Of a DNA stretch of 64,000 bases, positions 8,975 through 20,673 are shown piece after piece (positions within the stretch are counted from its first letter, which is position 1; each line of letters starts with the position of its first letter). Both the position numbers and the translations under genes were made by a program. Location: the NCBI GenBank assembly GCA_015179125.1, contig WHVA01000321.1:1-64000 (forward strand). Direction: 5' to 3'. The DNA is from Gautieria morchelliformis. Its lineage: Eukaryota > Basidiomycota > Agaricomycetes > Gomphales > Gomphaceae. The notes beneath the pieces are model-generated. The model saw only the letters and a program-made list of their open reading frames with translations, did not search any database and was not told where the DNA came from.

Positions 8975-11900
8975 AGCTGTCAATAGCCCCAGATACTGAA
9001 GATACAATTCCTGTGTCAAAGACTGGGTCGCACACAGCAAGCTATAAAGACACATCAACCGCCAACATTCCAAAAGGTCCTTCACCACGATTGAAACGTT
9101 GGGAGCAAGCCCTTCACAAGCACTTCGTGGTCGCATCCGTCCCCTCTCCAAATTCGCTGAACCTCAAGGTAGAGATCCAGACAACAGACACTGCTGAAGT
9201 CAAAGGGGTGACTGCACTCCTTGACAGTGGTGCGACTGGGTTGTTCATCGACAGCGAATTTGTCGCCACTGAGAAGTTAACCATGCGATAACTCACACGC
9301 CCTGCCCCTGTGTACAATGTTGATGGCACTCCCAATGAGGGTGGAGCAATTCGCAATGTTGTTGATGTCATCCTGCGATTCCGTGACCACTCTGAACGTG
9401 CTGTCTTTGCCATTACAAACCTAGGGAAGCCCAAGATGATCCTTGGCTATCCATGGCTCCGGGAGCACAACCCTGAGGTTAACTGGCGAACGCAGGAGGT
9501 GACACTGAATAGATGCCCTGTGCAGTGCCACACCTGCAGAGCGACATTGCGGGAAGAGCGGAGAGAGGAGGCGAGGATACGTGCGTGCCACATGGGCCCC
9601 CTGCCTCAGATGGTGGAAGAGGAAGAGGGCGACACAGAAGGAGATGAGCCAGGTGATGTTGAGCCCCTTCTGGAGCCAGGCGACCGCCTGTTTGCAACTG
9701 TGTCCACGCCCAATGCACCTGTACCCATTATCGCAGCCGCCACAACCACCTCACAGCAGCTAGCTGAGAAGGCCCTTCGCAGTGTACCCCCAGCGGAAAA
9801 GGAACTCATCCCTCCTTACCTCCGTGACTTCGAGGATGTCTTTGCTAAAGAGTCCTTTGATTCACTTCCTGAACGCAGGACATGGGACCACGCAATTGAG
9901 CTTGAGCCAGGAGCCATGCCATCTGCATGGAAGGTTTACCCACTTGCCCCCAGTGAACAGTCGCAGCTGGATGAATTCCTGCAGGAGAACCTGCGCACTG
10001 GCCGCATTTGCCCCTCGAAATCGCCTATGGCCAGCCCAGTGTTCTTCATCAAGAAGAAGGACGGATTGCTGCGCCTGGTCCAGGATTATCGCGTGCTCAA
10101 TGCCATGACAGTGAAGAACCGCTACCCCCTTCCCATCATTTCTGAGCTCATTGCGCAGCTTCATGGAGCAAAATAATTCACCAAGCTAGATGTGCGATGG
10201 GGCTTTAATAATGTGAGAATAAAGGATGGCAATGAGTGGAAGGCTGTATTCTGCACTAATCGCGGCCTCTTTGAACCCCTCGTCATGTTCTTTGGACTCA
10301 CAAACAGCCCTGCGACATTCCAGACCATGATGAATGACATCTTCCAAGACCTCATCATGGAAGGGAATGTGTGTGTGTACCTGGATGACATCCTGATCTT
10401 CACCGACACCCTTGAGGAGCATCGCCGACTTCTGCAAATAGTCCTTGAGCGCCTACGGCAACACAAGCTCTATCTTCGCCCCGAGAAATGCGAATTTGAG
10501 CGAACAAAGATTGAGTACCTTGGGCCCATTGTGTCACATGGCAAGGTGGAGATGGACCCCATCAAGGTTGCAGGTGTCATGGACTGGCCAACCCCAGCAA
10601 ATCGCAGGCCTTCCTGGGATTTGCCAACTTTTATCGCCGGTTTGTCAAGGGCTAGTGCCTTCAAGGAAATGTCGCCATTCCTCTAAGGCGCGAATAATAG
10701 CCAGCATCTCCTTGTCATGAATCTCATAATTTCGCTCCACAGGAGTGAGACTCTTTGAGTAAAATGCAATGGGATGCCACTTGTCGTCATCTAGAGATCG
10801 CTGGGACAGGACTGCACCAGTGGCGACATCTGAACTGTCAGCCTCCACCCGGTATGGTTGATTGTCATCTGCAAAGTGCAGGATTGGCGTTGATGTGAAT
10901 CACAGCTTCAGCCCATCAAATGCCTGCTGTTCGCGATCACCCCATGACCATTGTACATCCTTCTTGGTGGAGGGGCTCACCCTGGTGGGGGAAGAACGTG
11001 GGATTGTTCGCGACGTGAAGAAGGCATTTGGGGATGGGTCACTGGAGGACGAGGTCGCAGGGGCGGTAAAGAAGCTGCGAGAGTCTGGTGGGAAATCGCT
11101 GGTGTCTGCAGAGTGGGCTGAGATGGATGGGCTGCTCACGTTCCGAGGTAAAGTTTACATTCCAGATGTCCAGGACCTCAGGCGATTAATTGTCGCCCAG
11201 CACCATGATTCACGGGTCGCTGGTCATCCTGGGCGATGGAAGACCCTTGAACTTGTCTCACGAAATTACTGGTGGCCCCACATGTCACGGTATATTGGCG
11301 AGTACTCCAGGACATGCGATTTATGCCTGCTAACAAAGGCACGAAGGCAGCCACCCCTCGGTGAACTCCATCTACTCCCTGTCCCTGAAGCTCGCTGGGA
11401 CATGATCAGTGTTGACTTCATTGTGGAACTGCCTGACACACATGGCTACGATGCTGTGATGAATGTAGTGGACTCAGTCTCCAAGCGGGCACACTTCATC
11501 CCCACCAATACCACGATCACTGCAGCCGGAGCAGCGCGACTTTTCCTACACCATGTCTGGAAGCTGCATGGCCTCCCGCGAACAGTGGTGTCAGATCGTG
11601 GGGTCCAGTTCGTACGCGAATTCACTCGCGAGATTTATCACCTGCTGGGAATTCGCATCGCAGCCTCCACAGCGTACCACCCGCAGACTGATGGGCAGAC
11701 GGAGCGACTCAATCAAGAGCTGGAGCAGTACCTTCGACTCTTTGTCAATGAGCAACAGGACGACTGGGATGACCTCTTGCCCATGGCTGAGTTCCAGTAC
11801 AACAACCATGTGCATGCTTCCACTCGTCAATCGCCCTTCATGCTGGACACTGGGTGGCACCCACAAATGGGCTTCGAACCACATCAACCCCCATTGAACC

Positions 11901-12555
11901 TTGAGTCTGTCAATGAATTCAAGGAAGGCATGGAGGAGTCACTGTCAGAAGCGAAGTCAGCACTGGCAAAGTCGAAGGAGGACATGGCAATATACTATAA
12001 TCGCCGACGTGAACCAGCACCTACATTTTCTCCAGGTGACAAGGTATACCTCGATGAAAGCGATATACACACCACCCGTCCTTCGAAAAAGCTAGCTCAT
12101 CGGCGACTTGGCCCCTATGTTGTTGAACACCAAGTTGGGTCACAAGCCTACCGTCTCCGCCTCCCAAGGTCTCTAAGTCGCCTCCACCCTGTTTTCCCCG
12201 TCATTAAGCTCACTCCTGCTCCATCCGATCCAATCTTGGGTCGGCGACCATCCCCACCACCTCCACCCATCCTTAGAGAGGGTGATGAGCACTTTGAAGT
12301 TGAACAGGTGTTAGACAGTCGCATGCGAGCAAATCGCCTCCAGTTCCTCATCAAGTGGAAGGGGTATGGCTTTGAAGAGAATTCTTGGGAAATGAGGGCG
12401 ATGTCCAAGCTCCTGACCTGATTGCCGACTTCTACCGTTCGCATCCAGGTGCACCTCGTCGCATTCGCTCATTGGAGGCTGTCACGTTTCAGAATCGCAT
12501 CCCTGTTCCACCAGTGTGACTTCATGCGTTGGGTCGCCGCATTCTAGAGGGGGGG
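8975..12555 (+). mobile_element. Ty3/Gypsy chromovirus fossil, plus strand
   Basis: Parts in order: retroviral-type aspartic protease with LLDSGATG (about 9180-9290), reverse transcriptase with YLDDIL (about 9900-10640), RNase H remains, integrase with an HHCC zinc site and a DDE core (about 11150-11950), a GPY/F module (about 12080-12200) and a chromodomain (about 12290-12400). The chromodomain and GPY/F mark it as a chromovirus. It is broken at several places and internally rearranged. No Gag and no 5' LTR are seen, so the left part is missing. A polypurine tract (AGAGGGGGGG, about 12546-12555) leads into the 3' LTR. Confidence 0.93.
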
Positions 12556-13088
12556 TGATGTCAGGGGAACACCGATCACACACTGTGCATGATCGCACTG
12601 TGTACGATCGCACTGTGCATGGTCGCACTGTGTAGGATCGCACTGTGCGTGGTCGCACTGCACTATGCATGGTCACACTGTGCGTTATCACACACTGCAT
12701 CATCGCAGCGTGTTGTTGGTGGCCCCTGAGCTTCTCCTAGCCTTTAGCATCCTTCTGTCTTGTGTTCCATTTATTTCCCTTCCTGTTCCGGCCCCTTCCG
12801 ACATCATTCCTTCCTTATCTGTCCAGCCCTGTTATCGCTGGCATGATTGCTTATGTAACTCGGGCATTCGGTGATCGGGCTAGCATGCCCGCGTTTGCTT
12901 ATAGTCGTAGTTAGGTGGCGAAGGGGTTCCTTAGAGTTTTCTCTTTGGATCCCCCTTCGCCAGGTATGTCTATGTCCTGTATATAGTTCTCTATCTCACT
13001 TTGGATCCCCCTTCGCCAGTTCGCCGCTTGAGTGTAGAGCGTCTGCCCAGGTTGCCCTTATAATATACCACCTGTCTACCTAATTCCA
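12556..13088 (+). mobile_element. 3' LTR of the upstream Gypsy
   Basis: It starts as TGATGTCAGGGG just after the polypurine tract and is taken to end near ...CTAATTCCA at about 13088; without a second copy the right edge is approximate. It contains a 16-bp tandem array (12575-12712) and a duplicated stretch CTTTGGATCCCCCTTCGCC (about 12942 and 13000). Confidence 0.65.
12575..12712 (+). repeat. 16-bp tandem repeat inside the LTR
   Basis: About eight imperfect copies of GATCGCACTGTGCATG, alternating GATCGCACTG and GGTCGCACTG, lie near the start of the LTR. Such arrays in LTR U3 regions often bind transcription factors, but nothing here proves a role. Confidence 0.8.
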
Positions 13089-14500
13089 TTAAATTTATCA
13101 ATGATAAATATTTAGTTATGTATTTTTAATAATTATACTAAACATATAAGATTTGAACTTGAACCAGGTCTAGTTCGAAACCAATTCCAATTCCAATTCC
13201 TACTTCAGTGCCAGCCTCAACTCTAGCTAGATGCCAAGGGGGCACCAAAACGCAGGAACAAAAATACAACAATAACCCGCTGTGCAGCACAGCAGCTCCA
13301 CATGTGCAGGTGGAGAACAAAGGATGGCAAGAGAGTAGGATGGATGTGGGGGATGAAAGAAAACACACTGCACCTCTTAAGGGTCGCCTGCGTTTTAACT
13401 GGCCCTCTCCACCCTTGGTGGTGTCATGGCCCTCTTCCACATCTGACTGCACGTCTGCATTGACGTCCCACCTTGGCCCCAGGTGCTGTATTTGCTCGCA
13501 TGAGCGCTGCAACTTTGGCACATCGAGGGCAGCAGATGAGACCTTGAGGAAGTGGCAGAGGGACGAGTCGGCGCTGACAGGGAACGACAGGCGGGGATCT
13601 GGATTTCAGCATGGGAGCAACAACGAAGCATGCTGGACTCACAACGCGCTGTGCATCTCCCAAAGGGCACAGCGGTCTGGTCAAAGTGGGCCCAGGCCAT
13701 GCTGCTGTTGAACTTGTGATTGTCATTGTCGAGGTCGAGGATCTTCAGGAAGGTGTGCATGTCGGGGTGGGACTCAGTGTGGGCTGAGATGCTTGGGCTG
13801 ACAGTGGTGTCGCCGCTGAGACGGTGGTTGTCATTGTGGCGGGGGCGACTGCTCCATGCAATCACTTGACAGCTGGCCACAGGGAACTACCTCTTCTGAA
13901 GAGTCATCTCTCCCGCTGCTCCCAGTCGTGTGTGCCGGTGTGGAGGGTGTCATGTTCATGGATCAGCTGTGTGGGGTTACCATGAGGCCTGAAGTAACTG
14001 CTGCACTGTGTAATCTCAGCTACTGAATAGCAACAGGCGTACAATGTTGTTAGGTCACCAATAAACATGCCCTTACCCAGCGGCAAACTATTCAGAGCCG
14101 TAGCCGCTAACACGCCGTTGCCGAAGATCCCAAAGCCAAAATTGTACTTACTCAGAATTGGCAGGCGAGGCGATTCATAGTCCACCTTCGATGACGCTTA
14201 ACGTTGTCGGAATAGTCAATTCAGTTGTACCTCAGTTCATCGGAACGTGAGTATGCACATTACCAGTGCACAGCCCATCACCTGATCAAAGGCGGTGCTC
14301 AATTTTGACTTGAGGATGTCGCGTGACAGAGTAGGAAGTAGATGGCGAGGACAAACAACTCCACACCCATCTAATTGCCCAAGTTCGAGGCATGGGAGAA
14401 TGCAGCATGCCACATTCAAGCTCCAACGACTGTATCCTCATCAATTTGCCCAAACATTCCCACTACAGCATAACAGGCTGGTTGCAGTTCATTATCAGGC
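13089..14500. other. Unrecognised region without a supported gene
   Basis: The first 60 bases are AT-rich. Several open stretches follow on both strands (for instance minus strand 13395-13880, 161 codons, and minus strand 13904-14185, 93 codons). None shows a domain I recognise, and start and splice context are weak. Worn host sequence or old transposon remains are both possible. Confidence 0.4.
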
Positions 14501-15235
14501 GATGGCATGGATCTCCAGATGCTCACAGAAGTCATGGATGGCAGTGAAGTTGACGAGGTGACTCCCAATCACTCATCTCTTGATCCAAATTCATTCTCAC
14601 ACTCACAGTTCCAAGCTGCACTCAATCGGCTGATTCGTGCACACACCAACAGACACAGACAGCATCTGCTGCACAGCTCCAGGCCCTCAGGCCAATATCC
14701 AGCTCTTGCGTGCCACGGTGGAGCAGGAGCACGCCACTTTGTCAGAGAGCGAGCTTCGCAGGGATTGCGAGCGCCCCACCATCGTGATGTGCTGCCCCGA
14801 CCATGCTGCCAGCTGGAGCATCGCAGGCACGCTGTTTGATACGGGTACGGGTCTGTAATACGGCACCGTATATACTGCTCACACGGGATGGTGCCGATCC
14901 CTAGCCTAGGAGTATGGGAAGATCTCGATGAGAGCACAAAGAATGCGCAGGACAAGAAGGAAGATGATGCCAAAGAATTTGATTTTTCACTGCCTTCGAA
15001 AGGCAAAAGGCAGCGTAAGGCAAAAACAGTGAAGCAGATTGATATCATCGAAGAAGTGGGGAACATCCGTCTTGATGGAAAGGCAAGATGCAGACATAGA
15101 GTGCCCAACATAGACAGCGAGGGCGTGAGCACAACTGGGACAGCATCCCCCAGGGTTCAAGACAAGCGCACCACAGCCAAGACCACTCTATCTGTGAGAC
15201 AGCCGCATCTAACGAGGCTTTGCTTACTTACACCA
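14500..15235 (+). pseudogene. Unrecognised degraded coding region
   Basis: Plus-strand open stretches at 14507-14839 and 14888-15316 have a protein-like make-up: a segment DPNSFSHSQFQAALNRLIRA, then a charged stretch with EFDFSLPSKGKRQRKAKT. I do not recognise the family. Its 3' part runs into a Copia tail, so some of it may be worn Copia sequence rather than a host gene. Confidence 0.35.
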
Positions 15236-15850
15236 TGTCGAAGGGAAATTCAGTATCTACGTGGGAAATTGGGATTCACTGAAGTGAGGGGGAGTGTTGG
15301 GATCTGGAGATCCTGAGCGGCACTTCAGTGCGCTGATGCGTCACACTCGCGTAGACAAAGGGTGAGTGGAAGATCAGGGATAAGGAAAATACAAAGGACA
15401 AAGGACAAGGCAGACAATAGGATAAATTATAATTAGCACAAGGCTTTCATGTATATAAGCCAGCGACTGAAGGTCACTGTTGGATCATCGAATCTACTAT
15501 GACCCCAAACTCTAATCTACTTCGACCTACATTTACAATGGGCTGGACATGTATTTTACAGTGGGCGATGCACATCTGATACCGTGGGCGTCTGGAGGTT
15601 ACCCCTCCCTCCATGTCCACCTGCACCACATGTCCAGCACTGCCATTCCTTGCTCTGCTTCCACCTGTACCCTGTCCAACGCCTCGAAATAAATGACTGA
15701 AATCAATGAGAACTGATCTTCTTGCGTAGGATTGCTGATCTTCTTGCGTAGGATTGCTGATATTTTGCATAGGATTGTTGATATTCTTGCGTAGGATGGT
15801 TGATCCTCTTGCGCAGCCTTTTCTTTCACATCGAGTTATTTACTGATAAT
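15236..15850 (+). mobile_element. Copia 3' tail and LTR fossil
   Basis: The last codons read QYLRGKLGFTEVRGSVG, the usual C-terminal end of Ty1/Copia pol, overlapping a purine tract (AAGTGAGGGGGAG, 15282-15294). The LTR starts TGTTGGGATC at 15295 and carries ATATAAGCC near 15452. Its right edge is unclear and placed near 15830-15850. The rest of the element is not recognisable here. Confidence 0.65.
15715..15812 (+). repeat. 22-bp tandem repeat
   Basis: About four and a half copies of GATCTTCTTGCGTAGGATTG plus two bases lie near the right side of the Copia LTR. The first two are identical; the later ones differ by a few bases. Confidence 0.85.
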
Positions 15851-15899
15851 TGTGTGCACCAACCCCCCCCCCCCCCCTTCAAACTCAAACACTTCTGCA

Positions 15900-17827
15900 G
15901 CGACCCCAGCATCTCTCAATCTCTAGGATGGTAATGAGGTGTCTTTCCGTCTGCTATCCTGCACGGTAATTGTTACATCAAAGGACGCAACCCACCTGGC
16001 GGATAGGAATACTTTTAGCTTGCACGTCCCTCGGGAGGGCAACCCAGACACCCATAAATTTGTTCAAATTTTAGGTGAATGCCCCATAGCCCTTGGTGGA
16101 AGGGAAACTTAATGAATGAGGAGAGCGTTACTGTTACGTATCGAGATTTCCACTAAGTCGGAACTGGAAAGGACAGCGGCTTCAACTTATAGGTTGCGCC
16201 CCCAATGAACTATCGTCCTAGGTATTTCGGAATTGAGTCGGAAGGCGGAAAGTACTGAACAAGAGGTTGGTCGGAACTTGAGTCGGAACTGAGGTGGAAA
16301 GCAGAAGACGGAGAGACTGAGATCTTGCTAGACTCGCTGTGCTAAGAACAGGAGATGGAGCGAAGGAAATCAAGTATCGAAGGTGATTATCTGATTGCAG
16401 AATAAGAGACATACATGAGGGGGTTTTATACACAGCGCAGAACAACAAGTAATGGTATGATACTAAGCAAATTCCGGAGGAAGCGGAAGTCGAGTAGACA
16501 ATGTGTGGGAACTAACTATTGGGAACAATGGGACTACAAGGGGGGTTCAGGGTAAGGTAGAACAATGGCAAAGAACAAGGGGTCGGGAAAACATATCTGA
16601 CAACGAACTACAAGGGTGACCGGATATGTGGTTTTGATGAACGATGAAACGGGTCCGGTGGGTCCGAGTAATAGAGTCGAAAGAACAAGGGAATAGAAAA
16701 ATGGGCGGAATGTCGGAAATGTCGGAGGGGCGGAACGTGTTGCGGAAATATCGGAGGGGCGGAAGGTGTGGCGAAACTGACGGTCGGAAGTCAGAAATGA
16801 ACGGTCGTAACAGTTACATGTGAACCGGTGAGCATGTTCCATCTAGCATACGGTGGTCACCTGAAACAACATGCCGCTACAGGTTGCTGTCAAAGTTTTA
16901 TGGCGCCTTGGAGGCAGTGCAAGCAATAATACATATGCCTTGGTGTGTGTTCACCTACAGCACATGTACAAAATATAATGATATATCTTTCACAGCATTT
17001 GCAGTGTGAAATTGATATTTGGTCACAGCTTGACCATGAAAGTATTTCCCTCTTTCATGGCCTTTTGTATCATTTGGACAGGACACCTGCTATGGTATCA
17101 CCCTGGTACCCAAATGGGAGTGCGGACATCTATCTTCACAACCACCCTAATGCTAACCCCATGACATTGGTACATCAGTCATCCTTCCATTCACACTGCT
17201 GAGCACTGAACTTTGTGGTCAGATTTGGCAGATCACCACAGGTATCGAGTATGTGCACAATCATGGTGTCGTTCACAGTGATATCAAAGGAGTGAGTGCA
17301 TTCACCCACATAGGGTTGTTTATGTACTGTTTCCGTAGGCCAATGTGATGGTTGATGATATGGGTCACTCCAAGTTGATTGATTTTAGCTTGTCCTGCGT
17401 ACTGGAAACAGTTGCCAGCACACCTGTATTCACACTGTCCGTCATGTCGTTTTCCATCCGTTGGTGTGCGCCTGAGTTGATACTTGTTGATAATGTGCAT
17501 GTGTCACAAGAAATGGATGTTTATGCCTGGGCCTCTACTGCGCTCCAGGTATTCCACAACCTCTCTCTGGAAATCATATGCATTCTGACAGCATTTTATT
17601 TGTTCAGCTATTGACAGGTGATGTTCCCTATGGTTCACATCCAGACATCACGATTATCAGTGGAATGCTGACCCGATCACCACTACCCAAAGCAGTGTCA
17701 CCCTCTGAGATATTCTATTGCTCATGTGGATCTGCTTTGGAATATTTTAGATGAATGTTGGGCTGAGGCACCGCACCAACCTAGCATCTGTGAGGTGAGA
17801 GATCGATTGCGCCTCTTCTGTGCTTGA
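15900..17827 (+). pseudogene. TKL-type protein kinase pseudogene
   Basis: This is a tyrosine-kinase-like domain of the kind greatly expanded in Agaricomycetes. Visible parts: PIALGG just before 16100, exon end near 16827, VAVKVLW (16883 on, lysine of subdomain II), CEIDIWSQLDHESISLFHG, VVHSDIKG (catalytic loop, HSD in place of HRD/HGD), LIDFSLS (DFG changed to DFS), WCAPELIL (APE motif) and MDVYAWASTALQ. Good introns lie at 16828-16882, 16943-16995, 17292-17338 and 17549-17607, 47-59 nt each; another near 17170 is likely. The frame changes near 17725 before DECWAEAPHQ, and a solo LTR (16132-16812) splits the glycine-loop exon, so it is dead. Stop at 17825-17827. Confidence 0.85.
16132..16812 (+). 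mobile_element. Solo LTR (TGTTACG family) inside the TKL kinase
   Basis: The 681-bp unit runs from TGTTACG to CGTAACA and is flanked on both sides by the 5-bp target duplication GTTAC (16127-16131 and 16813-16817). It is the same family as the LTR at 39902-40574. It looks whole as an LTR, with no internal region: the product of recombination between the two LTRs of a former element. Confidence 0.93.
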
Positions 17828-19158
17828 AGATGTCTTGGCCCCCCTGCTCTCTTCCCCAGTAATCAGCTCTCTTCCATATATATCCTTCCCGCCTCTCCCA
17901 TGGGTTCTTCAAGTTCGCTAGATGATATATGTGGCCTTGTTTGTTACCTCCTGTATAAATAGGCAGTATGAGTATTTAAGACCACCTGCTGTGGAACCAC
18001 GACATCCTGAAATCAAGTCTATATTAGAACACTAAGTATATGAGTATAAGAAGTTTTTATAACAGTGGCAGGTGAAGCTGAATGGGAAATAAATGGGAAC
18101 CAATCACTGTAGAAATAATAACCACTATATTTCAGTTCCAATTGAACTACAGCTAAATTACAGTACCAACTTGTACTGATATTTAGACTGCAAAAAATAA
18201 TTTTACAGAGCACTAAAAATCAGTACTATACAAGTACTAAAATTAAGTACAGGAAAAAAAAAAAAGGCTAAGTCAAACAAACAGTACCAATGATGAATGA
18301 AATTATTTTTTTGCCTAATCATGAAGTACCAGCTGCCAGTGGGTCAGATGCATCAGACAGTTACAACTAACAGATGACTTACTGTTCATATTGCTGTACA
18401 ACCATTTCTTGCAACTCGTCCACTTCTTCTATTGTGAATACTAATCACTTCTTGATTATTTTCACCAAATCACAGAGATGATGTTAATGGTTAGCATTTG
18501 ATCGTGTAATGATGCAGCGCCAGCGCCAGATTAAGCTGGAGCAGTGACAATTCACTCAACCCCGTCCGTGAGGTCACCTTAACACTTCATTGGGCACTGG
18601 AACAGGTGGTAACAAAGAGTGGAGGAATCCTTGTGGGATTGTGAGGAAGATGGACTGTGGACTCAGCGTGAGCGGCGAGAAATGGTGTTGTGAACCTTTG
18701 AAGACCATACTCACAATGGGCGGCAGCTCAAAATTTCCAGGAACAGGTAGTAAACCATCCTGGCAGTGCAGGCTGTTGAACAGTGACGTTTAGAGGTTGG
18801 AGAAATCGAAGCCATCCACGTGCAGGCCACTGATAACTAACCCCTGGACAGTCGCATGGAACACAGGAGATGCTATGATCGATCAGTAATAGCAACAGCT
18901 ACCAGGGTCAAGAGTCAAATATGTACTATTTTTACCATTGTCGTTACAGCAGACAGAATTCCCTCCATCCCAATTGCCGTTGAGCATGAACTGGCAGCTC
19001 ATAGGAGTGGTGTCAGGGAGTGTGAGAAGTCGCTGAGCTGTCTACATTAGCCCGAATCAAAGCAGGAATGGGCACTGGGGGTGTCTATGCTGTAGTTTCC
19101 AAGGTAAATAGCTTGAGCTTCCAGGTAGAGCAGTACGTTCTGGAGCGATGGTAGAATA
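17828..19158. other. No gene recognised
   Basis: 17828-18000 is likely the kinase 3' flank. 18000-18330 is AT-rich with many AGTAC words. From 18340 to 19158 only short open stretches appear on either strand, with no domain I recognise. Confidence 0.5.
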
Positions 19159-19808
19159 TTGGGAGGCAGGGCTGTCCATGAGTCAACCTCCAGGTTTCCT
19201 GGACTTGACCTGAGTTTTTCTGCAGGTTGACTTGGACACACAGGTTAAACCTGTGGGTGACTTGCAGTGACTTGCCAGATTATTCCAAGCTGACTCACCC
19301 CGTGCAAGTGCATGACATGTCTCCTCCCGTGGGGATGGGGGTGAGCTATTTCACACATCCTTACATCCTATTTTGACCATACTCCTCTAGCAACATCCAC
19401 AGATGTTGAACGTGCATTCAGCCAGGGCCAACTGACTGTATCACGGATGCGTCGCTCTCTGAAGGAAGAGTCGACACGTGCCGGAACCATACTCAGCACA
19501 TGGCTATCATACGAAGGACTTGTTCCTGAGGAATGTGTTGTAGAGTTGCTGCATGATAAGAGTAAGCATGTCAAGAAGGCTGTTGTGCACAAGGAGGTAA
19601 TAGTAGTTGAATGACATGAATTATTGGAATGTAAGGCTTGCAGGTCTGCGAGTCACCTGCGGAATTCCAAAGGCCAAACCTGGACTTGGCAGGTTTTTAG
19701 GCGCCGGGTCACCTGGACTTGTGGGAGTTGGATCTGCAGGTTAAAATCACAGGTTGAACTGCGAGTCACCTGCAGGAACCTGGACTCGTGGACAGCCCTG
19801 TTGGGAGG
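19159..19808 (+). mobile_element. Short hAT element with 8-bp target duplications
   Basis: The element proper is 19167-19800 (634 bp). Its ends are inverted: CAGGGCTGTCCATGAGTC on the left and the complement of CAGGGCTGTCCACGAGTC on the right, one mismatch in 18. TTGGGAGG is repeated exactly at 19159-19166 and 19801-19808, the 8-bp duplication expected of hAT. Several copies of CAGGTT/AACCTG and GAGTCACCTG lie just inside both ends, as hAT transposase-binding subterminal repeats often do. Inside is only the C-terminal part of a transposase, so it is non-autonomous. Confidence 0.95.
19372..19614 (+). pseudogene. hAT transposase C-terminal dimerisation domain
   Basis: The open stretch reads YTPLATSTDVERAFSQGQLT and onward, the hATC dimerisation signature (the usual form is SS..ERVFS), followed by LSTWLSYEGLV and a normal stop. 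It lacks the N-terminal zinc finger and the catalytic RNase H fold. The surrounding terminal repeats are intact, so this is the truncated gene of an internally deleted hAT copy. The piece itself shows no stop. Confidence 0.88.
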
Positions 19809-19869
19809 GGGGTGGGGGTATCGGCGGTCATATATGGTGTGGGATGCGCAGAATGTGAGGGAATAATGG

Positions 19870-20670
19870 GTGGGGACATATAATTCCTACTCCAAGACAT
19901 TTTTCACCTGCCTGCGCCCTCCATCCCAGGCTCACAATTTCATCGAATGCCCCAAGCCATGGGGTGGCAAGAGCATACATTTCCCTGCATTCATAACCCT
20001 AGAAGCTGCACGCATGACCGGAGACAGTATTTGCCTAGTGTTTCTTGGACATCAAGCTCACATCACCTTTTTTTTGTTCAGAGGTCATTTGATAATCCGC
20101 CATCTTACTAAGTAGCTCCCACGCTCCTTGCTTCCTACCACCACCACCACTGCCCTGATAATCCAAGTCGTAAAGCACTTTGGGGTACCAGTCTCATCCT
20201 TCTTCATGAGGTCGACTCATTTGGTAGGGATGAGCAAGATACTGACTGTGTCATCAGGAAGGGATGTATCCCCTTGAGACTGATTTTGTTCATATGTGTT
20301 TGGTACGTCCACCTTTGCTGCGGAAGTGTTGGGGACAGTATAGGCAAGTGAGGGTAGGAGGTGGACAACCAAGTGTATGCGCATAATGCACTTGCAAAAT
20401 AGGGTTTGGTGTAATTACTGAAGGGTACAGTAGGATGGTGAAGGAAGAAGAGTGCAGAATAAAGAAGAAGTGGAGAAATGCAATGAAAACAGGTGCAGGT
20501 GATAGTGTGGTAAAGTATGAACTCTCCAAATTCTGCCAAAGTGCAAAGTCGTACATTCATATTATTACCACGATTTTGCTGGCAAATATTTTTGCACACG
20601 CCTCATTAAACACACTCTTCCTCACATTTCCCAGCCTGTCACAATACCCAATCCCACTGTAACTTAACAT
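19870..20670. other. Unrecognised stretch with a C2H2-like fragment
   Basis: On the minus strand at about 20345-20290, CLYCPQHFRSKGGRTKHI resembles the first half of the C2H2 finger found at the N-terminus of fungal Plavaka/KDZ-type transposon proteins; the last histidine is not evident. A plus-strand open stretch at 19870-20115 (81 codons) is not recognised. No complete gene is supported. Confidence 0.35.
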
Positions 20671-20673
20671 TAG

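Noticed and set aside
13395-13880. 161-codon minus-strand open stretch
   Set aside because: No recognised domain, poor start context, and overlapping open frames on both strands.
15868-15880. C homopolymer as a biological tract
   Set aside because: A plain homopolymer run with no matching feature; also a likely sequencing weak point.
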